A DNA stretch of 64,000 bases from positions 18,688-82,687 of the forward strand of contig JAQUTW010000003.1 of assembly GCA_028694215.1 (NCBI GenBank). Reading direction: 5' to 3'. A program made the translations under genes and the position numbers. Positions 8,757 through 17,471 of the stretch are shown in pieces (the stretch's first letter is position 1; every line of letters starts with the position of its first letter). The notes below the pieces were generated by a model. That model was given only the letters and a program-made list of their open reading frames with translations. It did no database searches and was not told where the DNA came from. The stretch comes from Paludibacteraceae bacterium (GTDB lineage Bacteria; Bacteroidota; Bacteroidia; Bacteroidales; Paludibacteraceae).

Positions 8757-9509
8757 ATGAAACGATTTTTCTTTTTTAACTTATTCTTTTTGTGCGCGTT
8801 ATCCATGTTTGCCTTTCGTGTACAAGATGAAAAAACCAATGCGTGGGCAACTTATTACACCACAGCCGGCTATGAGCGTTCTTTAACCAACGGATGGGCA
8901 TCCAGTAATGTACAAACCGACAAAAACGGAATTTATTTTATGCCATTTAAATTAGATGGCGATTTCCTGACATCACAATTATTTGATGCACAGAATAATG
9001 CGTTGGCAATCATCATGGAAATATACATGCCCTCCGGTGGCGTAAAACAATGTAAGTTATTAGGTTTAAATTCTGACAGTGCTGTGGTCGAAACTTTAAA
9101 TGTAACATTAAATGGAGGAGACTTTACGTCCGGCGAAAACAAATATTTTAATGAAGCAGTTTTCGTTTTTGAAAATAAGAATCGGGACATTCGCCGCGTA
9201 CGTTTCGAATATGGCAATGATATAGGTTCGACACAATATGTACGTATGCAATGGTTTGAAATTCGCGACACCACATTTATTCCTACAAATGTGGCAACCA
9301 CCACAACCAAACAGTTGCAAGTTTATAAAAAAGCAGAATTCCTTATTGTATCAGATGTAACCGATGGAACAACCATTGAACTTTATACAACTATAGGCAA
9401 AAATGTTATGCAAAAACCACTTTATAACGGCATGATTTCGGTAGCTACACTGCCCAAAGGTATTTACATAGTTCGAGCAGGTAAAATGATAACAAAAATA
9501 GCTCTATAA
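8757..9509 (+). CDS. Secreted protein with type IX secretion C-terminal sorting domain
   Basis: A 250-residue protein. A lysine/arginine start and hydrophobic segment (FFFFNLFFLCALSMFAF) form a signal peptide. The middle (about 30-180) is a beta-rich domain I do not recognise; it resembles a carbohydrate-binding or lectin-like fold only in composition. The last 65 residues (YKKAEFLIVSDVTDGTTIE..., then LYTTIGKNVMQ and LPKGIYIVRAGKMITKIAL) match the por secretion system C-terminal domain that directs export by T9SS and attachment to the cell surface. The substrate or role is unknown. It lies between efp and a small lipoprotein gene. Confidence 0.8.
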   Translation: MKRFFFFNLFFLCALSMFAFRVQDEKTNAWATYYTTAGYERSLTNGWASSNVQTDKNGIYFMPFKLDGDFLTSQLFDAQNNALAIIMEIYMPSGGVKQCKLLGLNSDSAVVETLNVTLNGGDFTSGENKYFNEAVFVFENKNRDIRRVRFEYGNDIGSTQYVRMQWFEIRDTTFIPTNVATTTTKQLQVYKKAEFLIVSDVTDGTTIELYTTIGKNVMQKPLYNGMISVATLPKGIYIVRAGKMITKIAL

Positions 9510-9550
9510 AAAAGAACCACTGAAAATTGTGTGAATTTAAAAATTTGTTG

Positions 9551-9558
9551 TATTTTTG
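9551..9558 (+). promoter_or_regulatory. Promoter of small lipoprotein gene (-7 TATTTTTG)
   Basis: TATTTTTG lies 24 nt before ATG 9582. It argues that the upstream in-frame ATG at 9531 is not the start. Confidence 0.55.
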
Positions 9559-9581
9559 TTCACATATTATTCTTTATTCTC

Positions 9582-10019
9582 ATGAAAAACAAGTTTTCTC
9601 TCTCGCTTATTTTAATGATCAGTCTAATAATGACAGCATGTGCCAATAACAATCAGGATGAAAAAGAAATACTTCACTTTCAACGTCTTGGAGGAGGAGA
9701 ACTTAATTTTTGTGTATATGGAACTAAATCTGACAACACAATACAGATTCACTTAAAATCAATTGACTATTATGAAAACGACACAATTTTTATAATACAA
9801 AAATCGGACGAGACAAACAATCTGTTTAATACATTATATTCCCTATCCGAAAATCAATCTATTTTACAAGACAATAAGCAACCGAAAAATTCTATGTGCA
9901 CAGGAACATGGGTATCTATGTATGTTAGAACAGATAATGGCGAATGTGAAATAGCAAATCCTGACTTATTACGCAAATTGGAACCATTAGAATCTGTTGT
10001 ACGAGATCAAATCAAATAA
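9582..10019 (+). CDS. Small lipoprotein of unknown function
   Basis: The 145-residue product begins MKNKFSLSLILMISLIMTAC, a lipoprotein signal peptide with lipobox IMTAC; Cys20 would be lipidated. The mature part (about 125 residues) is polar with no motif I recognise, and contains two further cysteines (FCVYG, MCTG, and CEI near the end). The start at 9582 is chosen because a promoter sits at 9551-9558 and the signal peptide begins there. It is followed 26 bp later by frr. Confidence 0.7.
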   Translation: MKNKFSLSLILMISLIMTACANNNQDEKEILHFQRLGGGELNFCVYGTKSDNTIQIHLKSIDYYENDTIFIIQKSDETNNLFNTLYSLSENQSILQDNKQPKNSMCTGTWVSMYVRTDNGECEIANPDLLRKLEPLESVVRDQIK

Positions 10020-10045
10020 AGTATTAATTTTAAAATCATAACATT

Positions 10046-10612
10046 ATGGCTGACGAACGGACAAAAATTTACTTGGATATGGCTTCCGAAGAAATGGAAA
10101 AATCCATTTTATTTTTAGATGAAACATTAGCACACATCCGTGCAGGAAAAGCCAATACAAGAATATTAGACGGCATTAAAGTAGAATATTATGGAAGTAA
10201 TGTACCTCTATCAAATATAGCTTCCATTTCTACACCTGATGCCAAAACCATTGCTATTCAACCTTGGGAAAAAGCAATGATTAGTATTATAGAAAAAGCA
10301 ATCTTAGCTTCAGATATAGGCATCACCCCCATCAATAATGGTGAAGTGATACGATTGTGTTTACCGCCAGTAACGGAAGAACGACGCAAACAATTGGTAA
10401 AAACCGCGAATGCCGCAGGTGAAGAAGCAAAAATAAGCATTCGCAACGCTCGTCGCGAAGTGATTGATGCCCTCAAAAAAGAAGTAAAAAATGGTTTGCC
10501 GGAAGATGTGGAAAAAGACGGTGAAGCAGAAGCGCAAAAAATTCATGATAATTTTATAAAACGAATAGAAACTTTATTGATTGCTAAAGAAAAAGAAATA
10601 ATGACAGTATAA
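10046..10612 (+). CDS. frr: Ribosome recycling factor
   Basis: A 188-residue protein of standard length. With EF-G it splits post-termination ribosomes. Conserved segments are visible: [21 protein letters not shown] near the N-terminus (E. coli RTGRASPSLLDGI), [19 protein letters not shown], and the C-terminal long helix with [20 protein letters not shown]. In many bacteria pyrH lies directly upstream; here it does not. frr is followed by envelope genes with 13-bp spacing to the glycosyltransferase. Confidence 0.95.
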   Translation: MADERTKIYLDMASEEMEKSILFLDETLAHIRAGKANTRILDGIKVEYYGSNVPLSNIASISTPDAKTIAIQPWEKAMISIIEKAILASDIGITPINNGEVIRLCLPPVTEERRKQLVKTANAAGEEAKISIRNARREVIDALKKEVKNGLPEDVEKDGEAEAQKIHDNFIKRIETLLIAKEKEIMTV

Positions 10613-10625
10613 AAATTAAATAGTC

Positions 10626-11789
10626 ATGAAGATAGGATTATACAATGAGTGTTTCCCTCCTATTATGGATGGTGTGTCTCAAGTCGTGGAAAATTATGCC
10701 CAATTATTGACAGAAAGAAACCATAACGTAGCGGTAATAACGGCAAAAGTGCCTTTTTATCGCTACAATTATAATTATACTATACTTAATGTTCCTTCTG
10801 TTCCTATGCTGTTACGTCCTCCATACAGAATCGGCTTCCCCATACAAATTCTCCCGCCTTTTATTCCTGCTATACAGTTTATGCCCGACATTATGCATGC
10901 GCACTCACCATTTACAGCGGGTAATATAGCCTTGCAATTAGCGAAAAAACATCATATACCATTTATCATTACTTTTCATTCAAAATTTCGGCAAGATTTT
11001 GAACATTCTATTCATTACAAACCATTAGTAGATTGGATGATAAAAGAAATCATGAAAATTTATGATGGCGCAGACGAAGTGTGGATTCCCCAATTATCTG
11101 TCTTAGACATTATGCGTGAATATGGCTACAAAGGTCAGGTAGAAGTGGTTCCAAACGCTGTGGATTATGACATAACAAAACTTGACTACAATATGCTCCG
11201 CCAACAGGCGCGCATAATGCATAACCTTGACAACAACACCCCATGCTTCCTTTTTGTAGGAGAGATTACCAAGGAGAAGAGGGTTGATTATATTCTTGAT
11301 GTACTTACAGAACTGCGCAACAAGAACTTTAAGTTCCACGCGTTTTTCATAGGCAAAGGCTATTGGGACGAAGAGCTTAGATTTGGAATCATCAGACGCA
11401 AACTGCGCGATTGTGTTGAATACAAAGGCCAGATATCAGACCGTTCAGCACTCCAACTCTACTATGCCGCTTCAGACCTGTTCCTGTTCCCATCGTTGTA
11501 TGACACATTTGGAATTGTAATAAGAGAGGCAGCAGTTCACCACACTCCGTCAGTGCTTATGAGCGACGCTCTTTGTTCAAAAGGACTTACCGGAGGTATT
11601 AACGGCTACATATTTGATGAGTCAACCCCGGAGGTATATGCTGAGAAGATTATTGAGATTATGGGAGACAGAGAGACATACAACCGCATATCAACTAATG
11701 CTGTTGACACACTTGGACTAACCTGGGAAAAACTTATGCCAGAGATTGAAGACCGATACCGAAGTCTCATTAAGCGTAACAGTGTATGA
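10626..11789 (+). CDS. GT4-type glycosyltransferase, mosaic codon usage
   Basis: A 387-residue GT-B fold glycosyltransferase, probably transferring a sugar to a lipid or polysaccharide acceptor at the cytoplasmic membrane. The N-terminal acceptor domain (1-185) starts MKIGLYNECFPPIMDGVSQ; the C-terminal donor domain carries FLFVGEITKEKRVDYIL and the family E-x7-E-like region LYDTFGIVIREAA. The gene overlaps the next by 4 nt. The first half uses GAA, TTA and TTG like the rest of the window. From roughly 11150 to the stop, GAG and CTT/CTC/CTG dominate (10 of 15 Glu codons are GAG, against 1 of 8 before; no TTA). The frame remains intact, so the protein is probably functional. This suggests recombination with a homologue from a lineage with different codon usage. 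Confidence 0.85.
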   Translation: MKIGLYNECFPPIMDGVSQVVENYAQLLTERNHNVAVITAKVPFYRYNYNYTILNVPSVPMLLRPPYRIGFPIQILPPFIPAIQFMPDIMHAHSPFTAGNIALQLAKKHHIPFIITFHSKFRQDFEHSIHYKPLVDWMIKEIMKIYDGADEVWIPQLSVLDIMREYGYKGQVEVVPNAVDYDITKLDYNMLRQQARIMHNLDNNTPCFLFVGEITKEKRVDYILDVLTELRNKNFKFHAFFIGKGYWDEELRFGIIRRKLRDCVEYKGQISDRSALQLYYAASDLFLFPSLYDTFGIVIREAAVHHTPSVLMSDALCSKGLTGGINGYIFDESTPEVYAEKIIEIMGDRETYNRISTNAVDTLGLTWEKLMPEIEDRYRSLIKRNSV

Positions 11790-12817
11790 TACCACAAAAC
11801 AATTCTGATAAACGCTTAAAAACCAAACATATACTACTACCTATTATTTTGGGGTTATTAGGTGTCGGTTGTTTATTTTGGAAAGATTTCAGCAACATTT
11901 CTACTTCTACCATTGAATTTACATGGAACGCTATTTTATTTATTGTATTAGCTTATTTAGCCATTATTATACGTGACCTATCGGGCATGATACGGCTCTA
12001 TATGTTAACTGACAAACAATTAAAAATTCCGGCACTTTTTCGTATTCGTATGTTATACGAATTTACATCTGCGATTACGCCTTCAGCTGCGGGAGGATCT
12101 ACGTTAGAGATTCTTTTCATCCACAAAGAAGGACTTCCGGTAAGCAAAAGTACAGCTATTACAATTGTAGAGCTATTTTTAGATGAAGCCTTCTTTGTTT
12201 TAATATTTCCATTGCTGATCATTTTTATTCCTATCAATGAGTTGTTCGCCATCAACGGCACTTTTAACGTGGCATTTTGGACTTTTTTTCTTGTCGCTTA
12301 TGCTATTAAAGTAATTTGGGTTTTTATACTGTTTTGGAGTATTTTTATCAATCCACAGTTTATAACCAAACTAATTAGTCTTGTTTTTTCTTTGAAGTTT
12401 CTAAAAAAATGGCGTTTCAGAGCCACAAAAACAGCAGTAGAAATAAAAACCTGTTCCAAAGAAATGCGACATAAGTCTTTTAGATTTTGGCTATTGGCAA
12501 GCAGTAGCAGTTTTATACTGTGGAGTGCACGTTTTATAGTTGTCAACTTGCTGATTATGGCCTTCAATCCGGTAACAAAACACCTGCTGATTTATGGACG
12601 ACAAGTCATTACCATGGTTGTCATGCTCATAGCACCAACACCTGGTGGAAGTGGCTTTATCGAAATTTTATTTAACGATTATCTCGGCGAATTTATTACA
12701 CCAGGTCTTACTGTAATTCTGATTGGACTCATTTGGCGTATATTTACCTATTACCAATATATGGCTATTGGCGTTATTTTACTTCCTAATTGGCTAAGAA
12801 AGAAAAAAAGTAAATGA
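11786..12817 (+). CDS. Lysylphosphatidylglycerol synthase TM-region / UPF0104 family membrane protein
   Basis: A 343-residue integral membrane protein with about eight hydrophobic segments. The conserved features of the UPF0104/AglD-like flippase family are present: a RDLSGMIRLYMLT segment after the second helix, YEFTSAITPSAAGGSTLE, and the C-terminal APTPGGSGFIE. The catalytic domain of true LPG synthases is absent. Such proteins are thought to move or modify lipid-linked molecules. The ATGA overlap with the glycosyltransferase gene and the next gene's ATGA overlap indicate one operon with envelope function. Confidence 0.8.
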   Translation: MIPQNNSDKRLKTKHILLPIILGLLGVGCLFWKDFSNISTSTIEFTWNAILFIVLAYLAIIIRDLSGMIRLYMLTDKQLKIPALFRIRMLYEFTSAITPSAAGGSTLEILFIHKEGLPVSKSTAITIVELFLDEAFFVLIFPLLIIFIPINELFAINGTFNVAFWTFFLVAYAIKVIWVFILFWSIFINPQFITKLISLVFSLKFLKKWRFRATKTAVEIKTCSKEMRHKSFRFWLLASSSSFILWSARFIVVNLLIMAFNPVTKHLLIYGRQVITMVVMLIAPTPGGSGFIEILFNDYLGEFITPGLTVILIGLIWRIFTYYQYMAIGVILLPNWLRKKKSK

Positions 12818-15351
12818 CCTTTAAACAATACGTTACATTGTTTTTGTTGCTCTGCAATATCAATTTGTTGTTGGGAACAACTTATATAGGTACGGTAACT
12901 GATTCAGTAACAAAAGAAACCTTGCCAGCAGCTTCTATACGAATACAAAACTCCGATTATGGAACTACCACCGACAATAATGGCAAATTTCGATTCAATG
13001 CAGTTGAAGGAAACACAATTATTGTGGAATATTTAGGTTATTATCCAAAAACTATTCGGTTATCAGGTAAATCTACTTTAAACATCAAATTGGCTCCCAC
13101 CACACAAGAACTTTCAGAAGTAATAGTACATGGCGGGAAAACGAAATATTCCAAAAAAAATAATCCGGCCGTGAATTTCATAAAGCGTGTAATCAACAAT
13201 AAACATAATAATTCCATAGAAGCAGAAGATTATTTTCAACGTAAAATTTACGAAAAAATAAGTCTTGGAATAGCCGATATGAAGATAAAAGAAAACAGCA
13301 AAAGTGGTCTGCAAGAAATTATTAAACATTCCGATTCGTCTGTTATCAGCCATAAACCTGTATTATTTGTTTCACTGAAAGAAAAGTCTATCAATCAGTT
13401 TTATCGTAAAACGCCAGCTATATATAAACACATTGTTACAGGTATAAACGAGCAGGGTATTGATAATCAAATATTTCCGGAAGACTTTATTTCAAGTTAC
13501 ACCGACCAATTTTTTAAAGAAATTGATATTTACAAAGCGAATATTTCATTAGCATTCAAAAATTTTGTAGGTCCACTGTCTCCCATAGCACCCGATTTCT
13601 ACAAGTTTTTTATTAAGGATACCATTATCATTGACGGATATAAATGTATAAACATTGCCTTTGCGCCAATGAATAATGCCACTTTTGGATTTCTTGGTGA
13701 AATTGCTGTAATAGACACAACCTTGGCTGTAAAACAAGTAACATTACGCATACATGAAAACACTGCCATCAACTATTTAGATGGGTTGCAAATAACTCAA
13801 TATTTTGAAGAAAATTCTGACAGTATAATGCAAATAACCAATGAACAAATTGCTGCCGAATTTTTCATTATCAAAGGTACAAAAGGAATATATGCTGAGC
13901 GATCACGCTTTTATTCAGACTACAAATTTAATGTAGCTAACGATTCTATTCTTAAATCAATACAGGGCAACGAATGGGTTTTAGAAAACGCCGAAAAGGT
14001 AGATTCTACTTTTTGGGAAGCCAACCGAAAAGACACGCTAAAGATTAATGAAAATAAAGTTGAAGCGTTGGTTGCTACTTTGCAAAAAAATCCAGGCACA
14101 AAAGCAGTTTTGTTTATTGCTGAATTATTTATAAAAGGCTATCAACGTACCAGCAAAACAAGTTATTTCGACATAGGTCCTATCTATTCCTTTTTCAGTG
14201 GCAACACCATCGAAGGATTTCGTTTAAAACTGGCCGGTGAAACGACAGCGAACCTTTGTCCTTACGTTTTTTTATCTGGTTACGGAGCATACGGTTTCAA
14301 AGATGAAAAATTCAAATATGGAGGCACTGCCGAATTTTCATTCAACAAGAAAAAATATCATGCTCGAGAATATCCGGTACATTCTATAACCATGTCATAT
14401 ATCAATGACATACAGACACTTGGCGAAAAACCAGTAGGAACTCTTGCTGATAATCTATTCTATTCCATTAAGCGTATGCCAATTACAAACATGATGTATT
14501 ATAACAACTTAAACATAAAATATGAATATGAACTACGTGGTGGATTCTCACTGAAATTGACAGGTAAATATGAAGAACAACGCCCGATTGGGACGATTAC
14601 ATTTCAATGTCAAACTACCAATTCTACATCTGACATACCTGAATATGAATCATTAGATCATTTACGGAGTAACGAAATTGGGCTCATACTGCGTTACGCT
14701 TACAATGAACAATTTATACAAGGTCGCATTTATCGTTTCAACATAAAAAACCCTTATCCAGTATTTGAGCTTTCGCACCGAGCAAGTTTTCAGGGACTTT
14801 GGGACACAAACTATGGCTATCAAATTACGGAATTTAAATATCAGCAACGTTATTTTATTTCTGCTTTCGGGAGAATCGACATATTGTTGAAAGCCGGTAA
14901 AATTTGGACAGGTAACGTTGCTTATCCTTACCTGTTTACTCCAAATGCCAACACCTCATTCACAGTAATGGACGATTCGTACAGCCAAATTAATCCATTT
15001 GAATTTGTGGCAGACCAATATGCTTCTATTGATATTTCACTCAATACCAATGGCTTACTTTTTAATCTCATTCCCGGCATAAAAAAAATGAAATTGAGGG
15101 AAGTTGTCGGTTTCAAATGTTACTGGGGTTATTTATCCGACAAAAATAATCCTGCAACAACCAGCAATTTATTGATGTTTCCAACAAATACCACCCCTAT
15201 TGACCCAAACATGCCATATATGGAATTCAATGTTGGCATTGACAACATCTTCAGCATTTTACGAATTGATTATGTACGTCGTATAAATTATTTGAACAGA
15301 CCGGATGTCATGCCAAACGGTGTACGTGTATCATTAAATTTCACATTCTAA
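12814..15351 (+). CDS. DUF5686 outer-membrane protein with carboxypeptidase-regulatory-like domain
   Basis: An 845-residue protein with a signal peptide (LFLLLCNINLLLG). An N-terminal CarboxypepD_reg-like domain (about 22-105; TYIGTVTDSVTKETLPAASI, YGTTTDNNGKFRF, VEYLGYYPKTI) is followed by a long periplasmic or barrel-like region ending in LNFTF, a terminal aromatic as in outer-membrane beta-barrels. This architecture matches the DUF5686 family of Bacteroidota. The function is unknown; the arrangement with a following BamA-like barrel suggests a surface or envelope role. Confidence 0.78.
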   Translation: MTFKQYVTLFLLLCNINLLLGTTYIGTVTDSVTKETLPAASIRIQNSDYGTTTDNNGKFRFNAVEGNTIIVEYLGYYPKTIRLSGKSTLNIKLAPTTQELSEVIVHGGKTKYSKKNNPAVNFIKRVINNKHNNSIEAEDYFQRKIYEKISLGIADMKIKENSKSGLQEIIKHSDSSVISHKPVLFVSLKEKSINQFYRKTPAIYKHIVTGINEQGIDNQIFPEDFISSYTDQFFKEIDIYKANISLAFKNFVGPLSPIAPDFYKFFIKDTIIIDGYKCINIAFAPMNNATFGFLGEIAVIDTTLAVKQVTLRIHENTAINYLDGLQITQYFEENSDSIMQITNEQIAAEFFIIKGTKGIYAERSRFYSDYKFNVANDSILKSIQGNEWVLENAEKVDSTFWEANRKDTLKINENKVEALVATLQKNPGTKAVLFIAELFIKGYQRTSKTSYFDIGPIYSFFSGNTIEGFRLKLAGETTANLCPYVFLSGYGAYGFKDEKFKYGGTAEFSFNKKKYHAREYPVHSITMSYINDIQTLGEKPVGTLADNLFYSIKRMPITNMMYYNNLNIKYEYELRGGFSLKLTGKYEEQRPIGTITFQCQTTNSTSDIPEYESLDHLRSNEIGLILRYAYNEQFIQGRIYRFNIKNPYPVFELSHRASFQGLWDTNYGYQITEFKYQQRYFISAFGRIDILLKAGKIWTGNVAYPYLFTPNANTSFTVMDDSYSQINPFEFVADQYASIDISLNTNGLLFNLIPGIKKMKLREVVGFKCYWGYLSDKNNPATTSNLLMFPTNTTPIDPNMPYMEFNVGIDNIFSILRIDYVRRINYLNRPDVMPNGVRVSLNFTF

Positions 15352-15352
15352 T

Positions 15353-16525
15353 TTGAACTATACAGTGAGAAAACAAACAACAATAGTACTTATTGCATTA
15401 TTAACTTTTGCATCTTTTGCAAACTGTCAAGAATTATCTTTACAAGACACTCTTAAATCAACTGTGAGCGATTCTATTAAACACGTTCCTGCACAAGATT
15501 TATGGAATTCATTGTTAAATTGGAATTTCATTGCCGTACCGATTATTTCATATCTGCCCGAAACAGATTGGGCTTTTGGAGCAGCAGGAGCGTATTATTT
15601 TAAATGTAAAGGACAAGAAAAAAACAGTGACATCGGCTTTGATGGAGCTTACACACTCAATAAACAATGGAATATCAATTTACTTTCTACTATTTATTTT
15701 GGAGGTAACAAACGCTGGTTTCTATATACGCGTACAGGGTTCAAACGTTATCCCGATTTCTTCTACGGCATAGGTAACCGCCCGGAGAACTTATTTGCAG
15801 AACGTATCCCCTTTTCTTCCGACAATGTATATCTGACGGCACAACCACAATATTATATTACCGATCATTGGATTGTTGGTGCACACGTTGATTTTAATTG
15901 GAGCAAGCCATCTACAAATGCAAACATTGATTCTCTTGCACAATATTGCCCTATTACAGGTTTAAACGAACCGTTTTTGATGTTAGGTTTAGGTGCGTTA
16001 GTGGCATACGATTCACGCGACCAACAATTTTATCCATCACGTGGTCTGTTTTTTAAAGCGGTAGCCAGTTATTACGAGCCATACTTGGGCAGTACATATC
16101 GAATGGGAAAGATTTCAGCAGAATTTCGTCAGTTTGTTCCAATCTACAAAAACTTTATATTTGCATGGCAGGCAATTACAGAATGGACTCTTGGTAATGA
16201 AAAGCCATTCCAATTATTACCTACATTAGGAGGTATGGACGTAGTGCGTGGCGTACGAAATGGGGAATGGCGAGACGATATTATGATGGCTTTACAGGCT
16301 GAATTTCGCATTCCAATTTGGCGATTTTTGAAAGCCTCTGTCTTTGGCAGTATTGGCGATGTATACAATCTTAACCATTGGCAATGGAGTATTCCGAAAA
16401 TTGGTTACGGAGCCGGAGTACGCATTGCAATAAACAAGGAAAAAGTCAATGTCCGATTTGACGTGGCACGACAAAACTATAACAACGATTGGAGTTTTTA
16501 CCTCACTATTAAAGAAGCATTTTAA
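15353..16525 (+). CDS. BamA/TamA-like surface-antigen beta-barrel protein
   Basis: The protein has about 386-390 residues. No ATG is available: the frame opens with TTG 15353, one base after the previous stop, and GTG 15365 is the alternative. Both lead into a signal peptide (TIVLIALLTFASFANC). The body has alternating beta strands with motifs of the bacterial surface antigen (Omp85 C-terminal) family: AYDSRDQQFYPSRGLFFKA, the LGGMDVVRGVRNGEWRDD loop resembling the VRGF region, and a C-terminal strand ending in Phe (FYLTIKEAF). No POTRA domains are present, so it is a single-domain barrel. It is the last gene of the operon, before a bidirectional terminator. Confidence 0.8.
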   Translation: MNYTVRKQTTIVLIALLTFASFANCQELSLQDTLKSTVSDSIKHVPAQDLWNSLLNWNFIAVPIISYLPETDWAFGAAGAYYFKCKGQEKNSDIGFDGAYTLNKQWNINLLSTIYFGGNKRWFLYTRTGFKRYPDFFYGIGNRPENLFAERIPFSSDNVYLTAQPQYYITDHWIVGAHVDFNWSKPSTNANIDSLAQYCPITGLNEPFLMLGLGALVAYDSRDQQFYPSRGLFFKAVASYYEPYLGSTYRMGKISAEFRQFVPIYKNFIFAWQAITEWTLGNEKPFQLLPTLGGMDVVRGVRNGEWRDDIMMALQAEFRIPIWRFLKASVFGSIGDVYNLNHWQWSIPKIGYGAGVRIAINKEKVNVRFDVARQNYNNDWSFYLTIKEAF

Positions 16526-16540
16526 ATAACACCACAAAAA

Positions 16541-16572
16541 AATCCTTTCCCATTTTGGGAAAGGATTTTAAT
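16541..16572. terminator. Bidirectional terminator
   Basis: The 11-bp perfect stem AATCCTTTCCC/GGGAAAGGATT with loop ATTTT has an A-run before it and a T-rich stretch after it. It separates the convergent barrel gene and rpmF. Confidence 0.85.
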
Positions 16573-16595
16573 TCTGTTTTTAATCAAAACAAGAC

Positions 16596-16781
16596 TTAAG
16601 CGTTCACTACTTTTTCAATCGCCAATTTTCCGCGGTAATAACCGCATTCCGGGCAGACAGTGTGGTAAACATGCATTGCACCACAATTTGAGCAAACGGC
16701 AAGTGTAGGAGCTACAGCTTTGTCATGTGTCCTACGTTTGGCTGTTCTCGTTTTTGAATGTTTTCGTTTAGGATGTGCCAT
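16596..16781 (-). CDS. rpmF: Ribosomal protein bL32
   Basis: A 61-residue basic protein starting MAHPKRKHSKTRTAKRRTHD with the zinc-ribbon pattern CSNCGAMH...CPECGYYRGK. It is a component of the large ribosomal subunit. It lies 12 bp after yceD, the near-universal bacterial order. In many genomes plsX and fabH follow; here the unit stops at a terminator. Confidence 0.97.
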   Translation of the reverse strand: MAHPKRKHSKTRTAKRRTHDKAVAPTLAVCSNCGAMHVYHTVCPECGYYRGKLAIEKVVNA

Positions 16782-16793
16782 TTGTAAAAAACT

Positions 16794-17360
16794 TTAATTG
16801 TTATCATTTATATTTTTTAGAACGTCCCATCGTGGGTCGTTCTCTGTTTCATTTTCATTTTCATCTTCTTCTGCATCTTCGCTTACGCTTAATATGTCAT
16901 CATCAACAACTACTTGATGTTGTCTCAGCTTTTTTATCATCGCAATGTTACAATCACCTGCTGGATGTACATGTTTAATCGGAATTGCCAAAACAATGGT
17001 TTCATATAAAAACCAAGCTACATTCAGTACTCCACTCTCCTCAGGAACCACTAATATATTGTCTCCTTCTTCAGAAAATTGTTCTCCAAACTTCACAAAC
17101 AACTTTTCTTTTACATCAACAGGAAGCGACATATCTTCCAAACAGCGCGTACATGGAATCAATACAGAACCTTTTACAAAAAAATCAACTTCGATTTTTT
17201 CATTAGTTTTAGAAACAATCACTTTTGCGTTAACGGTACCTTTTCGTACCTCAGGACTGTCAATTTTTTCAAAAAAAACCGTTTCCAACAGATAGTCAAA
17301 CGTATGCTTACCATCTGCTAAAGATTTGAGAGAGATATCGTAAGAACTAAATTTACCCAC
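16794..17360 (-). CDS. yceD: DUF177 / YceD family protein
   Basis: A 188-residue protein with the YceD signature: a CTRCL motif (IPCTRCLEDMSLPVDV) in the middle, a following acidic region, a second Cys (GDCNIAM), and an acidic tail before a DPRWDVLKNI ending that is typical of the family. The family is linked to 23S rRNA maturation in plants and E. coli. It is first in the yceD-rpmF operon, with a promoter at 17386-17393. Confidence 0.88.
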   Translation of the reverse strand: MGKFSSYDISLKSLADGKHTFDYLLETVFFEKIDSPEVRKGTVNAKVIVSKTNEKIEVDFFVKGSVLIPCTRCLEDMSLPVDVKEKLFVKFGEQFSEEGDNILVVPEESGVLNVAWFLYETIVLAIPIKHVHPAGDCNIAMIKKLRQHQVVVDDDILSVSEDAEEDENENETENDPRWDVLKNINDNN

Positions 17361-17385
17361 AATAGTGCTTTTCTAAAAAATCGTA

Positions 17386-17393
17386 CAAAGATA
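17386..17393 (-). promoter_or_regulatory. Promoter of yceD-rpmF (-7 TATCTTTG, minus strand)
   Basis: The reverse complement of CAAAGATA lies 26 nt upstream of the yceD start. Confidence 0.65.
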
Positions 17394-17471
17394 CATAAAA
17401 AAACGCACGAATAAAAATATTTATCTTTTTTCTTCCTATAAAATGTGCAAAATTTTAAAAATAACTGATTT

